From assembly GCA_002304505.1 (NCBI GenBank), contig NCEH01000008.1, forward strand, positions 1 through 64,000: a stretch of DNA of 64,000 bases, given 5' to 3'. The DNA comes from Rhizobiales bacterium 32-66-11 (GTDB lineage: Bacteria; Pseudomonadota; Alphaproteobacteria; Rhizobiales; Xanthobacteraceae). Shown piece after piece: positions 1-7,038 of the stretch. A program made the translations under genes and the position numbers. A model generated the notes under the pieces. That model saw nothing but the letters and a program-made list of their open reading frames with translations. It had not been told where the DNA came from and did no database searches. The number at the start of each line of letters is the position of its first letter. Within the stretch, counting starts at the first letter, position 1.

Positions 1-573
1 GTAGTCGTGCCGGGTGTCGTAAAAGGCCTGGTCGCCGCCGAGACGAAAATCGGCGCCGCTGGCCTTGATGAGGGCGTCGATCGCCGGCGGCACGACGGCG
101 TCGGGAACAGCGGGCACCGGCGCCGTCAGCGTGTCGGGGAGACCGTCGCACTGGTCGGCGTTGAAGACGGTGAAGCGCTTCAGGAAGGGGATGCCGCCGC
201 GCCCGTCACGGTCCCGGCTGCCGCGCGCATTGTCCTCGCCCGGCGTGAAGCGGCTGGCATAGACGACGGTGGTGCCATGCTCGCCCTTGCGCACGCTGCC
301 GCCGAGCCCGAGCGCCTGGCGGAAGGTGAGCCAGTGCTGGGTGCTGAAGCCGTGCTCGATGACGGTGTGCCAGAGAATGAGGATGTTGATACCGGAGTAT
401 TTTCGCCCCGTCGTGGCGTTTCGCGGCATGGCCAGCGGGGCGGCGGCGGCGGACCAGGGCTGGACCCAGGGGACGCGGCCGGCCTCCAATTCGGCGATGA
501 TGCGGTCGGTGATGTCCTGGTAGAGTGACGCCCGGTTCGGGGCAGGGCGCCGGCGGGTGGCTGCATGGTCCAT
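1..573 (-). CDS. ardC: ArdC-like antirestriction / ssDNA-binding protein, N-terminal part
   Basis: The minus strand is open from an ATG at 573 to the window edge, giving 191 residues of a protein that continues past position 1. The start reads MDHAATRRRPAPNRASLYQD, followed by the DUF1738/ArdC N-terminal pattern: 'IAELEAGRVPWVQPW', 'GRKYSGINILILW', 'WLTFRQALGLGGSVRKGEHG' and 'FTVFNADQCDGLP'. In the family this domain binds single-stranded DNA and protects incoming conjugative DNA from restriction; the missing C-terminal part usually carries a metalloprotease-like domain. Its place beside a conjugation module fits that role. The absence of a stop is due only to the window boundary. Seen: motifs and open frame. 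Inferred: protection of transferred DNA. Confidence 0.85.
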   Translation of the reverse strand, partial: MDHAATRRRPAPNRASLYQDITDRIIAELEAGRVPWVQPWSAAAAPLAMPRNATTGRKYSGINILILWHTVIEHGFSTQHWLTFRQALGLGGSVRKGEHGTTVVYASRFTPGEDNARGSRDRDGRGGIPFLKRFTVFNADQCDGLPDTLTAPVPAVPDAVVPPAIDALIKASGADFRLGGDQAFYDTRHDY

Positions 574-826
574 GGCGGGTCTCCGCGACGGGCCGGCCGC
601 GAGCCACTCTCGCTGGTCCCTCGACCCGTCACGGCCGGACCGGCCACCCTCTCGCTCTCCTGGAGGGCCTGCCTCCCGCGCCCATCCTTTCCCGGCGATC
701 CGCGGCTTGGCCTCTGCCGCGCGACCGATCGTTACCGCAGGCGCAGACCCGGGACGGGGCTGCGTGGAGACGGTGCAGCCGGCGGCATAGAGCGGGGTCC
801 GACCCCCATCGGACGCGCCCTTGAAC

Positions 827-845
827 TGCCACCTTTATGGTGGCA
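827..845. promoter_or_regulatory. Perfect inverted repeat upstream of mqsR, likely antitoxin operator
   Basis: TGCCACC (827-833) and GGTGGCA (839-845) form perfect 7-bp arms around TTTAT, ending 11 bases before the mqsR ATG. MqsA-type antitoxins bind palindromes in their own promoter, so this is the natural candidate for autoregulation. It would also overlap the ribosome-binding region. Confidence 0.5.
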
Positions 846-855
846 TATTTCGACC

Positions 856-1137
856 ATGGAGAAGCGGCGGCCGACCTATGATCTCGAGGCCATCAAACTG
901 GCACTGGGGTCGGTCGACCGCTTGGCGATGACGACATCGGCGCTGCGGGATGCGACGGCGCTCGGATTCGATCGTGGTGGCATCGTCGAGACGATTATCG
1001 GCATCGAGCGGCGCATGTTCTTCAAGTCGATGACAACGTTCGCCGATCATGTGCCGGCGCGGGGATTGACGCTCTATGTGAAGTTCCAGGCGGACGTCAT
1101 CACCGAGTTCACGGTCATGTCGTTCAAGGAGAAATGA
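856..1137 (+). CDS. mqsR: MqsR-family mRNA interferase toxin, apparently internally deleted
   Basis: The 93-residue protein begins MEKRRPTYDL and ends TVMSFKEK, both typical of MqsR, a RelE-fold ribonuclease toxin. Shared landmarks with the E. coli protein are 'TTSALRDA', 'IIGIERRMFFKSMTTFADH' and the C-terminal FKEK. Against the 98-residue E. coli MqsR, the stretch after the 'DH' (TIWQDVYRP in E. coli, with conserved Gln and Tyr) is absent: here DH runs straight into VPARGLTLY. This looks like a short in-frame deletion, so the toxin may be inactive although still able to bind its antitoxin. It is the first gene of a toxin-first operon, overlapping mqsA by ATGA. The original ATG at 856 is preferred to upstream in-frame starts because it matches the family N-terminus. 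Confidence 0.85.
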   Translation: MEKRRPTYDLEAIKLALGSVDRLAMTTSALRDATALGFDRGGIVETIIGIERRMFFKSMTTFADHVPARGLTLYVKFQADVITEFTVMSFKEK

Positions 1138-1559
1138 CCATGGCGATGAAAGAGACGGTGCTTCCCGACACCATGACGGCGCCGGAAACCGGCGAGATCC
1201 TGACGCGCAGCGTGCGGCCGTTCGTGGTGGCCTATAAGGGCGTGAGCCTCATGGTCGAGCTGCCCGGCTATTATCCGGCCGGCGAGGGCGACGGCATCCA
1301 TGTCGGCAAGGACATGGCGGTGGTTGACGTGGCGCTGCGGACGCTGAAGGAACAGGTTGACGGCACGCCGTCGCCGGCGACGATCCGGCGTGTGCGCACC
1401 AAGCTGAACCTCTCCCAGCGTGACGCTGGCGCGTTGCTCAAGGTCGGCGAGAACGCCTTCGACAAATACGAGCGCGGGCTGGTCGAGCCGAGCGGCCCGA
1501 CCAGCCAGCTGATCAAGCTGCTCGATCGCCATCCGGAGATGGCCGACGAGTTGCGCTGA
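1134..1559 (+). CDS. mqsA: MqsA-family antitoxin with C-terminal HTH, lacking zinc-binding cysteines
   Basis: The 141-residue protein starts at an ATG overlapping the mqsR stop (ATGA), so the two are translationally coupled. The C-terminal half (about residues 75-140) is a Cro/C1-type helix-turn-helix, 'TIRRVRTKLNLSQRDAGALL' then 'GENAFDKYERGLVEPSG', ending in the MqsA-like 'LLDRHPEMADELR'. The N-terminal half, which in E. coli carries a Cys4 zinc site, has no cysteines here; it instead reads 'PETGEILTRSVRPFVVAYKG' and 'ELPGYYPAGEGDGIHVG'. Role: neutralise MqsR and repress the operon, probably through the palindrome at 827-845. Family assignment rests on the HTH plus operon context. Confidence 0.85.
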   Translation: MTMAMKETVLPDTMTAPETGEILTRSVRPFVVAYKGVSLMVELPGYYPAGEGDGIHVGKDMAVVDVALRTLKEQVDGTPSPATIRRVRTKLNLSQRDAGALLKVGENAFDKYERGLVEPSGPTSQLIKLLDRHPEMADELR

Positions 1560-1585
1560 CTGGAGTGGATGTTTGGAGCTCTGCC

Positions 1586-1840
1586 ATGCCGACCTGGCCG
1601 AAGGACAAATTGCTGAAGCATGGACCCGAGCTGCCGATGGAGGAGCGGATCCGGCGCTACCAGCACAACATACGCGCCATCCGGGAGTCCGGATGTCCAG
1701 TGCCGACATCGGCTTATGCCGATACGCTCGACCCTGCCGAGATCGAGCTCTGGTTTGCCGACAGCGCGTATCGTAGCCATCGCCTGAAAGAGGCGATCAA
1801 GGGATTGGCGGAGCTGCCACCGGATAGCGAGATTCCCTGA
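1586..1840 (+). CDS. Small conserved-looking protein of unknown function
   Basis: An 84-residue, charged, soluble protein (MPTWPKDKLLKHGPELPMEE...) follows mqsA by 26 bases. The ATG at 1586 is preceded by GGAG at 1575-1578 with a 7-base gap, better than the in-frame GTG at 1565. No signal peptide, membrane segment or recognisable motif. The mqs operon may include it. Function unknown. Confidence 0.6.
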   Translation: MPTWPKDKLLKHGPELPMEERIRRYQHNIRAIRESGCPVPTSAYADTLDPAEIELWFADSAYRSHRLKEAIKGLAELPPDSEIP

Positions 1841-1841
1841 C

Positions 1842-1867
1842 CGCGGGGACCCCGCCGGGGCCCCGCG
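1842..1867. terminator. GC-rich hairpin between converging genes
   Basis: CGCGGGG (1842-1848) pairs perfectly with CCCCGCG (1861-1867); the loop can itself fold (CCCC GCC GGGG). It lies just after the stop of the rightward gene and 12 bases from the stop of the leftward small gene. There is no clear T-run, so a bidirectional terminator is an inference from position and stem strength. Confidence 0.5.
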
Positions 1868-1878
1868 TCGAGAGCGCC

Positions 1879-2049
1879 TCATCGCGCATAGGGATCATAT
1901 TCGTGAATGACCGAGGCAGGGTCGCCGTCGAATTCGTCCGAGGGGAGAACGCCATAGCCGCCGTCGGACTCGAAGAGCGTGATGCAGACCATCAGGGTCT
2001 TGGCGAGGTTCCAGGCGTGGTCTTGAGCAAGGGTGAGGTTCTGCGACAT
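1879..2049 (-). CDS. Small hypothetical protein, 56 aa
   Basis: The minus strand reads MSQNLTLAQDHAWNLAKTLM and ends IHEYDPYAR. The ATG has a good Shine-Dalgarno (GGGAG, 8 bases upstream). Composition is acidic and soluble, with no known motif. It converges on the mqsRA-associated gene, with a GC-rich hairpin between their stops. A small accessory-region protein of unknown function; support is the RBS and protein-like composition only. Confidence 0.55.
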   Translation of the reverse strand: MSQNLTLAQDHAWNLAKTLMVCITLFESDGGYGVLPSDEFDGDPASVIHEYDPYAR

Positions 2050-2053
2050 CGTA

Positions 2054-2164
2054 TCAGCTCCCGTCTTGCGGCGGGGACCATCCCCGCTCGACAGGCGCCC
2101 GAAGCGTCCGGATTACGGCCGCGATCACCTCGCAGGCGAAGCCGCAGAGGCCGCATGCGCGCAT
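2054..2164 (-). CDS. Possible 36-aa leader-like ORF upstream of the 56-aa gene
   Basis: Minus strand ATG at 2164 opens a 36-residue frame (MRACGLCGFACEVIAAVIRT...) that stops 4 bases before the next gene and overlaps its Shine-Dalgarno. Three Cys lie in the first 11 residues (C-x2-C-x3-C). The tight spacing suggests translational coupling, but no homology or strong RBS backs it. Confidence 0.25.
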   Translation of the reverse strand: MRACGLCGFACEVIAAVIRTLRAPVERGWSPPQDGS

Positions 2165-2430
2165 AGCGGACCCCTGGCGGGTTGATCGCAGAAGGCCATG
2201 GCCGAGACCAAGGAATTGCGCTGATTGAGAGCGGGGTGGCTCACCGTGGAAGCCCCGGGTGCCGGGGTCGCAGAACTCTGTCAGAAGCGGGCCGTACCCT
2301 GCCTCCGCAGCCTGCTGGCCGTCACGTCGGCTGATCCGAGCCGACCGTCATCACCAAAACGAATCGATCACGGGCAACTGATTCAATCATTGCGTTGGAC
2401 CATGCGCGCACGCGCGTGGGACTGTGCATC
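2165..2430. other. Stretch without a convincing gene
   Basis: Both strands were read. Short frames occur (a 70-residue plus-strand frame from 2225) but they have no family resemblance and poor RBS support. No tRNA, long repeat or clear operator was seen. Confidence 0.4.
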
Positions 2431-2754
2431 ATGCTAGACGATCATCGGCCCTCGCCATCAATGCTTCAGGTTCTCGTGCTCGACCGTATCGACGCGTCGC
2501 AGAACATGGCGCGTTACTATGTGCTGTCGATCGAGCCGACGTTATTCGGGGAGACGGCGATGGTGCGCGAATGGGGGCGGATCGGGAGCTTTGGGCAACG
2601 CCGCACTGAACTCTACGCGCAGCGCGAAGATGCGCGCATGGCGCTTGGAACGTGGCTGGATCGCAAGCTTCGGCGCGGCTATCAGCTTCGGATCGCGCCC
2701 GCACTCCACGGTGGGAACGGCACGACTCGATTGCCCGATAGCCGTCACGAATGA
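2431..2754 (+). CDS. WGR domain protein
   Basis: A 107-residue protein made essentially of one WGR domain: 'ARYYVLSIEPTLFGETAMVR', 'EWGRIGSFGQRRTELY' and 'ARMALGTWLDRKLRRGYQL'. WGR domains, named after their conserved Trp-Gly-Arg, bind nucleic acid in PARPs and in many small bacterial proteins of mobile elements. The start could be ATG 2431 or 2461; neither has a strong Shine-Dalgarno and the domain begins about residue 27, so 2431 is a guess. It precedes the AHL synthase gene by about 100 bases. Stand-alone WGR proteins are frequent in rhizobial ICEs; a precise role is not known. Confidence 0.75.
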   Translation: MLDDHRPSPSMLQVLVLDRIDASQNMARYYVLSIEPTLFGETAMVREWGRIGSFGQRRTELYAQREDARMALGTWLDRKLRRGYQLRIAPALHGGNGTTRLPDSRHE

Positions 2755-2814
2755 TCGCGGCGCCAGTGCGCAATGGTGATTTCTAACCATACCCGCCGCG
2801 CTTGATTCATGAAC

Positions 2815-2844
2815 TCCTCGGCTCGTTACCCAACAAGCCGAGGA
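2815..2844 (+). promoter_or_regulatory. Hairpin that can mask the luxI-type Shine-Dalgarno
   Basis: TCCTCGGCT (2815-2823) and AGCCGAGGA (2836-2844) are perfect 9-bp inverted arms with a 12-base loop. The right arm contains the AGGA Shine-Dalgarno of the AHL synthase gene (ATG 2852). In mRNA the stem would hide the ribosome-binding site; as DNA it could equally be an operator. It does not resemble a classic 18-20 bp lux box. Confidence 0.55.
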
Positions 2845-2851
2845 ATTTCTC

Positions 2852-3478
2852 ATGCTTTTGCTCATCCCTGGCTCCGAGATCGCGCAGCATGGCGATCTGA
2901 TGGAGCGCGTCTTCCGCTTCCGGCATGCCATCTTCGTCGAAGAGAAAGGCTGGAGCGACCTGCGCCAACCGGACGGGCTCGAACGGGACCGCTTCGACGA
3001 CGCGCATGCGATTCATCAGGTCTGCCTGCGTGACGATGAGATCGTCGGTTACCAAAGACTGCTTCCGACGACACGCCCGCATTTGCTGAGCGACGTCCTG
3101 ACCGATCTTTGCCGGAGCAAGCCGCCGCGGGGGCCACGCGTCTTCGAATGGACACGCTTTTGCGTGGCACCCCGTCATCGCGAGCTCCGCCCCAGCGCAA
3201 ACGGACCATTCCTCGAGCTGGCGCAAGGCGTGGTCGAATGGGGCATGGCGCATCGCGTGGATACCGTCACCGTGGCAATCGATTGGCGGCTGATGGTGAT
3301 CGCGATGCAGCTGCGGTTCTTCGTGCGCCCTCTCGGCTTTCCCAAGCGCATCGGCCGCGACGAGGTCGTGGCGCTGCGCATGTCATTCAACCGGGAAACC
3401 CTCACGACGATCCAGCAGGCGCGGCATTGCGAAGGCTCGGTTCTCCCTGACCCCGGATCACTGCCTTCGGCGGCATAA
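2852..3478 (+). CDS. traI: LuxI/TraI-family acyl-homoserine-lactone synthase
   Basis: A 208-residue cytosolic enzyme that would make an N-acyl-homoserine lactone from S-adenosylmethionine and an acyl carrier protein or acyl-CoA. All LuxI signature residues are present: R24, F28 and W34 in 'FRFRHAIFVEEKGW', D46/D49 in 'ERDRFDD', R69 in 'GYQRLLPTT', and E99/R102 in 'VFEWTRFCV'. Length is typical (about 200-215). In conjugative elements such enzymes link transfer to population density. No LuxR-type receptor gene lies in the window. Translation may be limited by the hairpin at 2815-2844. The symbol follows use in conjugative elements; luxI-like is equally fair. The acyl chain cannot be predicted. 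Confidence 0.9.
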   Translation: MLLLIPGSEIAQHGDLMERVFRFRHAIFVEEKGWSDLRQPDGLERDRFDDAHAIHQVCLRDDEIVGYQRLLPTTRPHLLSDVLTDLCRSKPPRGPRVFEWTRFCVAPRHRELRPSANGPFLELAQGVVEWGMAHRVDTVTVAIDWRLMVIAMQLRFFVRPLGFPKRIGRDEVVALRMSFNRETLTTIQQARHCEGSVLPDPGSLPSAA

Positions 3479-3507
3479 CCCAACTCTCTTAGATCAGGAG
3501 GTGCGCC

Positions 3508-3753
3508 GTGATCCGAACCGCCGATACGAAGCTCATCGCGAGTGAACTGCATTCTCGCTACGAGCCGCCCCGCGCCGTCGCGCTGATCGGACGGACGTTG
3601 CAGAAGGCCCTCTTTGCCGGCAGGGCGGACGAGGTGGTGTTTTGGGCATTGGTTTACGCACACTATCGTGGCGGTGATCTGTGTGACGCGACTGAAGAGC
3701 AGCTCGCGGCATTCCGGAAAAATATTCTGCCGGATCCGCCCGACCTGAACTGA
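3508..3753 (+). CDS. Small hypothetical protein downstream of the AHL synthase
   Basis: An 81-residue soluble protein starting at GTG 3508 behind a strong Shine-Dalgarno (AGGAGG). It reads MIRTADTKLIASELHSRYEP and ends ILPDPPDLN. It sits 29 bases after the AHL synthase and probably shares its transcript, and it converges on the leftward transfer operon with only 13 bases between stops. No known domain was recognised; a role in the quorum or transfer circuit is only suggested by position. Confidence 0.65.
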   Translation: MIRTADTKLIASELHSRYEPPRAVALIGRTLQKALFAGRADEVVFWALVYAHYRGGDLCDATEEQLAAFRKNILPDPPDLN

Positions 3754-3766
3754 GCCAGTCGGACGA

Positions 3767-4477
3767 TCAAACGTCGGTCGGCGCGACGATGATCGATGCG
3801 GTGGTTGCCGTCGGTGGGTTGGCGGCGAAGCCCGTCGACGTCGGGAAGTCTCCAGGTCCCGACGGTCCGCAGACAGCCTGTCCATCCTTGCAGTTGGGAT
3901 CAGCCATGGCGCGGGCGTTGCTTGCCATACCGCAGATCGTCGTCCCGTTGATGTCGGAGAAGCCTGAGCATGACCCGGAATTTACCATCTTCTGGCAGTT
4001 GCCGGTGCCAAGCTGGATACACGCCGCGATGAAACTGGCGTCCACCTTCTGGCCGTCGAAGGTCGACATCGAGGCCAGCTGTTTCACGGCCGGCGCGTTG
4101 TAGCCCGCATTCGTCAGCCTGGCCCAGGCATCGACCTGATCCTGCAGCGACATGCACCCGTATCCGGCGCGATCCGTGCCGGCATATTTCTGGACATTGG
4201 CGTTGTTGAGCTGGAAGATTCCGGTGCAGCAACTGCCATTGTAGACGCCCTTGTTGCCGCCGGATTCGAAACGCCCGAGACCACCCAGCGAGCATGACGT
4301 CCCCTTGAGATCGTCGCGCAGGGAGGAGTTTCTCACCGCGTCGGTGATCTCCTGGGCTGAATAATTGGTGCGCTCGCAATATTGGCCTTTCTGCGCCAGC
4401 GCATGGCCTGTCACCGCCGCGAGCAACATCGGAACGAATGCGAGCGTCGTGATCAATCTGGCAAGCTGTCTACCCAT
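3767..4477 (-). CDS. Exported lysozyme-fold protein of the transfer region
   Basis: A 236-residue protein with a Sec signal peptide (MGRQLARL then a hydrophobic run, cleavage after about HALAQ). The mature part has 'GRFESGGN' with a candidate catalytic Glu at 71 and 'GIFQLNNANVQKYAG' at 86-100, the Glu...G-x-x-Q arrangement of lysozyme-like transglycosylases. Many Cys (about 10) suggest disulphides in the periplasm. The ATG at 4477 has AGGAGG just upstream. It is the last gene of the leftward operon diverging from virB1, itself a transglycosylase gene, so the system may own two wall-opening enzymes. Enzyme activity is inferred from the motif. Confidence 0.6.
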   Translation of the reverse strand: MGRQLARLITTLAFVPMLLAAVTGHALAQKGQYCERTNYSAQEITDAVRNSSLRDDLKGTSCSLGGLGRFESGGNKGVYNGSCCTGIFQLNNANVQKYAGTDRAGYGCMSLQDQVDAWARLTNAGYNAPAVKQLASMSTFDGQKVDASFIAACIQLGTGNCQKMVNSGSCSGFSDINGTTICGMASNARAMADPNCKDGQAVCGPSGPGDFPTSTGFAANPPTATTASIIVAPTDV

Positions 4478-4499
4478 GGTCGCCTCCTGGTGCAGGGAA

Positions 4500-5066
4500 T
4501 CACCTGATCGAATAGGTCCGCGCGCAGCCGGGCACGTCGCGACCGCCGACATTGGTCCGGAAGGCGATGGTGCCGGCTGCCGGATCGAAGCGCGTGTAGG
4601 AATTGTCATTGCGGTTCTTCGCCGGGATGTCCGGATCGGCGTGATCCGCGTAGCAGCCCGTTGCCGTCTTGATGGCGAGAACCTTGCCGTCCTCGATGGT
4701 GACGATGCGCAGCGGGCAGGTCGATGGCTCGATCTCGGCGCCGGCGTCGTTCGCGCCGCTGTCGCAATCGCGCGAGAGCGCGGTGCTGACAATGATCGTG
4801 CGGGACCCGTCGCGATAGGTCGAGGACAGGGCCGTCACCAGGGCATTCTTGCCATTGAGCGGTCGCTTGAGCTCGGTGGTGACGTAGGCATTCGCTTCGC
4901 GGATCACGTCCGGCCAGACGAGCGTCTGCAGGGTGTCGGTTTTCGATGGCGTCTGGAAATTGTGGAACGTCATCGGCTGCCAGGCCCCGGAGCCCTGGTC
5001 CTGCGCAACGGCGGCCGTTGAGAGGGTGGTAAGCCCGACAAGTGCGATGACGAGAAAGGAACGCAT
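4500..5066 (-). CDS. Exported protein of unknown function, GAWxPM family copy 1
   Basis: A 188-residue exported protein: signal peptide MRSFLVIALVGLTTLSTAAV, then 'QGSGAWQPMTFHNFQTP'. It resembles the product of 5213-5830 (GAW-[QR]-PM, then about 20 residues to a 'W[PK]D[VA]I[RE]xxNxxY' motif and later a 'CPLRI..I..G' motif), so the two are probably ancient duplicates. Start ATG 5066 follows GGAGG. It has paired cysteines. It lies 22 bases downstream of its paralogue-containing part of the operon and before the lysozyme-fold gene. No function is known to me; periplasmic assembly or surface role is a guess from context. Confidence 0.65.
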   Translation of the reverse strand: MRSFLVIALVGLTTLSTAAVAQDQGSGAWQPMTFHNFQTPSKTDTLQTLVWPDVIREANAYVTTELKRPLNGKNALVTALSSTYRDGSRTIIVSTALSRDCDSGANDAGAEIEPSTCPLRIVTIEDGKVLAIKTATGCYADHADPDIPAKNRNDNSYTRFDPAAGTIAFRTNVGGRDVPGCARTYSIR

Positions 5067-5212
5067 CGAAGCCTCCTGATGCTGAGATGGCCGGCCAGCA
5101 TGGCATGGCCGCAGGGGCGGTCCGGGCCGCGGCGCAAGCCGCGCCCCGCAAGGGGTCGCCTTGACCGCGCCGTCAGCGGACATGGGATGATGGCGGGCGC
5201 GCAGCCGTTTGA

Positions 5213-5830
5213 TCATGGCGCGCCCAGCGGGATGTTGTTCGAGCAGCCGTCGACGGCCTGATGGTCGATGACCAGGCCAGTCTTCACGGTCTTCGTCGCG
5301 ACATCATAGGCAGCGTAGGCGACGGTTCGGGCGGGGTCCACGGGTGCGCCCGCCGCGGCCGGCGCGAGCTCGAGGAAGCAGGCGCTTCCCCCGTCGAGGG
5401 TGCGAACCTGAATGCCTTCATAGATGGCGATCCGCAGCGGACAGAGTTTTATCGTGGCACGCGCCGACGCCTGGACCTCTTTCAGCGTGCAGCCGGTCGC
5501 GGTGTTCAGGATGCTGAGCACGACTGACTTCCTGGAGCTCCAGATAACGAAATGCGCCTCGGTCGCCGGGGCGTTGGCGCTTGCGTAGCGCGTGTCGCCG
5601 CGCGCGAGATAGGCGCGGTTGTTGTCCTCGATGGCGTCCTTCCAGATGTCGGCATAGGTGGCGGTGTCCGCCGTCGCGTGCTGGAGATCGGCATAGGACA
5701 TCGGACGCCACGCTCCTGGATCTGTGGTGAGCGCCTGAGCATGAACGAGTGCCGGGATCACAAGAGACATCCATGCAGCGGCGATCGCTGGCATTCGTCG
5801 CGCGATATGCCGTGGAAAGCAGGTGCGCAT
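5213..5830 (-). CDS. Exported protein of unknown function, GAWxPM family copy 2
   Basis: A 205-residue exported protein from ATG 5830 with an Arg-rich N-terminus and hydrophobic core (MRTCFPRHIARRMPAIAAAW...), cleavage near 'VHAQA'. A longer version from GTG 5869 has worse signal-peptide form. The mature start 'TDPGAWRPMSYADLQH' matches the neighbouring copy at 4500-5066, as do 'IWKDAIEDNNRAY' and 'CPLRIAIYEG'. Both copies are in the leftward operon facing away from virB1. Function unknown; an envelope role in conjugation is inferred only from export signal and neighbours. Confidence 0.65.
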   Translation of the reverse strand: MRTCFPRHIARRMPAIAAAWMSLVIPALVHAQALTTDPGAWRPMSYADLQHATADTATYADIWKDAIEDNNRAYLARGDTRYASANAPATEAHFVIWSSRKSVVLSILNTATGCTLKEVQASARATIKLCPLRIAIYEGIQVRTLDGGSACFLELAPAAAGAPVDPARTVAYAAYDVATKTVKTGLVIDHQAVDGCSNNIPLGAP

Positions 5831-5890
5831 TCCTTCAACAACATCTAGTATAATGAACCAATGTCGCACCCGTGGAAAGCCCCCGCCGCG

Positions 5891-6442
5891 CTATTCGTAT
5901 CGATCGCGGCCCGGGACCCAGCGCCACGCGTCTTTCGGCGAGCGCTCACCGCCGCGCCAGGGGACAAGGGTTCGCGGCGGATCGACCGGCTGCATGTTCC
6001 AGACAGAGCGGTAATGATAGAAGTTCGCGGTCTCGCGCCTGAGACGTCTGCCCCCGGCATCGAGAAAATCTGTGGCGCAATGCACGACGGGTCCCCGGTA
6101 GCGGCTGACGCGCGCGGTCTGGGCATCGAGCGCTCCGGGCTTGCAGCCGAAGAGCCAGACAGAGGTCGCGCGCGACGGCGGGATCGGGTCGTCGCCAAGC
6201 AGCCGGCGATAGGCGTCGTTGGCCTGGGCCTGCGTCGGATAGGAGAAGCGTTCGGTCAGGATCGGGGCGAACGTCGTCCGATCGGGAGCGTATTCGAGGC
6301 GCCCGGGCTGAACGCGGTCTGGCTCGTAGAGCGTGTCGCGCGATGGCAGAGGCAACGCCTCGACAACCGGCGACGTCGGGGCGGCGCAAGCCGCCAGGGC
6401 GAGCGCCAGAAGCCCGGGCGCGAGATACACCGTGATGTTCAT
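5891..6442 (-). CDS. Lipoprotein of the transfer-associated operon
   Basis: A 183-residue protein with a lipoprotein signal: MNITVYLAPGLLALALAAC, lipobox L-A-A-C at about residue 19. The mature part contains 'TERFSYPTQAQANDAYRRLL' and ends PGRDRYE; no enzymatic motif is visible. Its ATG overlaps the stop of the upstream SNase-like gene (ATGA), so it is translationally coupled. It most likely sits in the inner or outer membrane as an accessory of the secretion system, or is an entry-exclusion type protein; neither can be shown. Confidence 0.65.
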   Translation of the reverse strand: MNITVYLAPGLLALALAACAAPTSPVVEALPLPSRDTLYEPDRVQPGRLEYAPDRTTFAPILTERFSYPTQAQANDAYRRLLGDDPIPPSRATSVWLFGCKPGALDAQTARVSRYRGPVVHCATDFLDAGGRRLRRETANFYHYRSVWNMQPVDPPRTLVPWRGGERSPKDAWRWVPGRDRYE

Positions 6443-7038
6443 GGAGCAGCCTCGGCGCCTGTCTTCGCGATCGCACGCCGCCGATCGCTGGTCCGGTACT
6501 CCCAGGGCATCTGGAACGTGCTGGCCCAGATACCCCGATAGGCTTTGCGCGCGTCCCTCTCGGCCGACACATAGGCGCGGATCGCGGAATCCTGCTCGCT
6601 TGGCGGCAGGGTCATCGCAATGCCGTCGCGGATCATGTCGGCGCCGATATCGGCGTGATCCGCCGAGGCGCAGCGCGCGAGGTGCTCGCCCTGCTCATCG
6701 CGAAGAATGTTGCAGGCAACCCATTTGTTGAGCGTTGCCGAGACCAGCCAAGCCGCCGCCACGGTGCCGCACGGCCAGGGCTGACGGCCGAGATGAGCGG
6801 CTTGCCCTGGCGCACAGGTGTCGATGCCGTAGAGCCGATAGACAGCCTGCGTCTCGATATCGCGAAAGCGCGTCCCGTCGAGAACCTCGACGCGCAGCGG
6901 TGGCGATTGCAGCGCGCTACCTGGCGAGTAAAGGCCGGATCTTTCCGGCGATTGCGCGCCGGCCAATGTGGTCGCGGCAAGCGTGGCGACCATGACGATG
7001 GTCCCCGTTCTGGCGCCGCGGTTACGCCCCCGCGTCAT
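6439..7038 (-). CDS. Exported SNase-fold protein with degenerate active site
   Basis: A 199-residue exported protein starting at ATG 7038, overlapping the ssb stop by 17 bases. After the signal peptide (MTRGRNRG... to about LAGAQ) the sequence follows staphylococcal-nuclease fold landmarks: 'VEVLDGTRF', 'VYRLYGIDTCAPGQAA', 'CGTVAAAWLVSAT', 'DHADIGADMIRDGIA', 'GIWASTFQMPWEYR'. The Arg of 'YRL' fits catalytic Arg35, but the Glu that normally follows 'D-[AT]-P' is replaced (DTCAPG), and the second Arg (G-R-x-[LV]-A) is not evident in 'GEHLARC'. It may bind rather than cut nucleic acid. Neighbouring ssb and a second SNase-like gene suggest a DNA- or envelope-related role in transfer. Confidence 0.6.
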   Translation of the reverse strand: MTRGRNRGARTGTIVMVATLAATTLAGAQSPERSGLYSPGSALQSPPLRVEVLDGTRFRDIETQAVYRLYGIDTCAPGQAAHLGRQPWPCGTVAAAWLVSATLNKWVACNILRDEQGEHLARCASADHADIGADMIRDGIAMTLPPSEQDSAIRAYVSAERDARKAYRGIWASTFQMPWEYRTSDRRRAIAKTGAEAAP

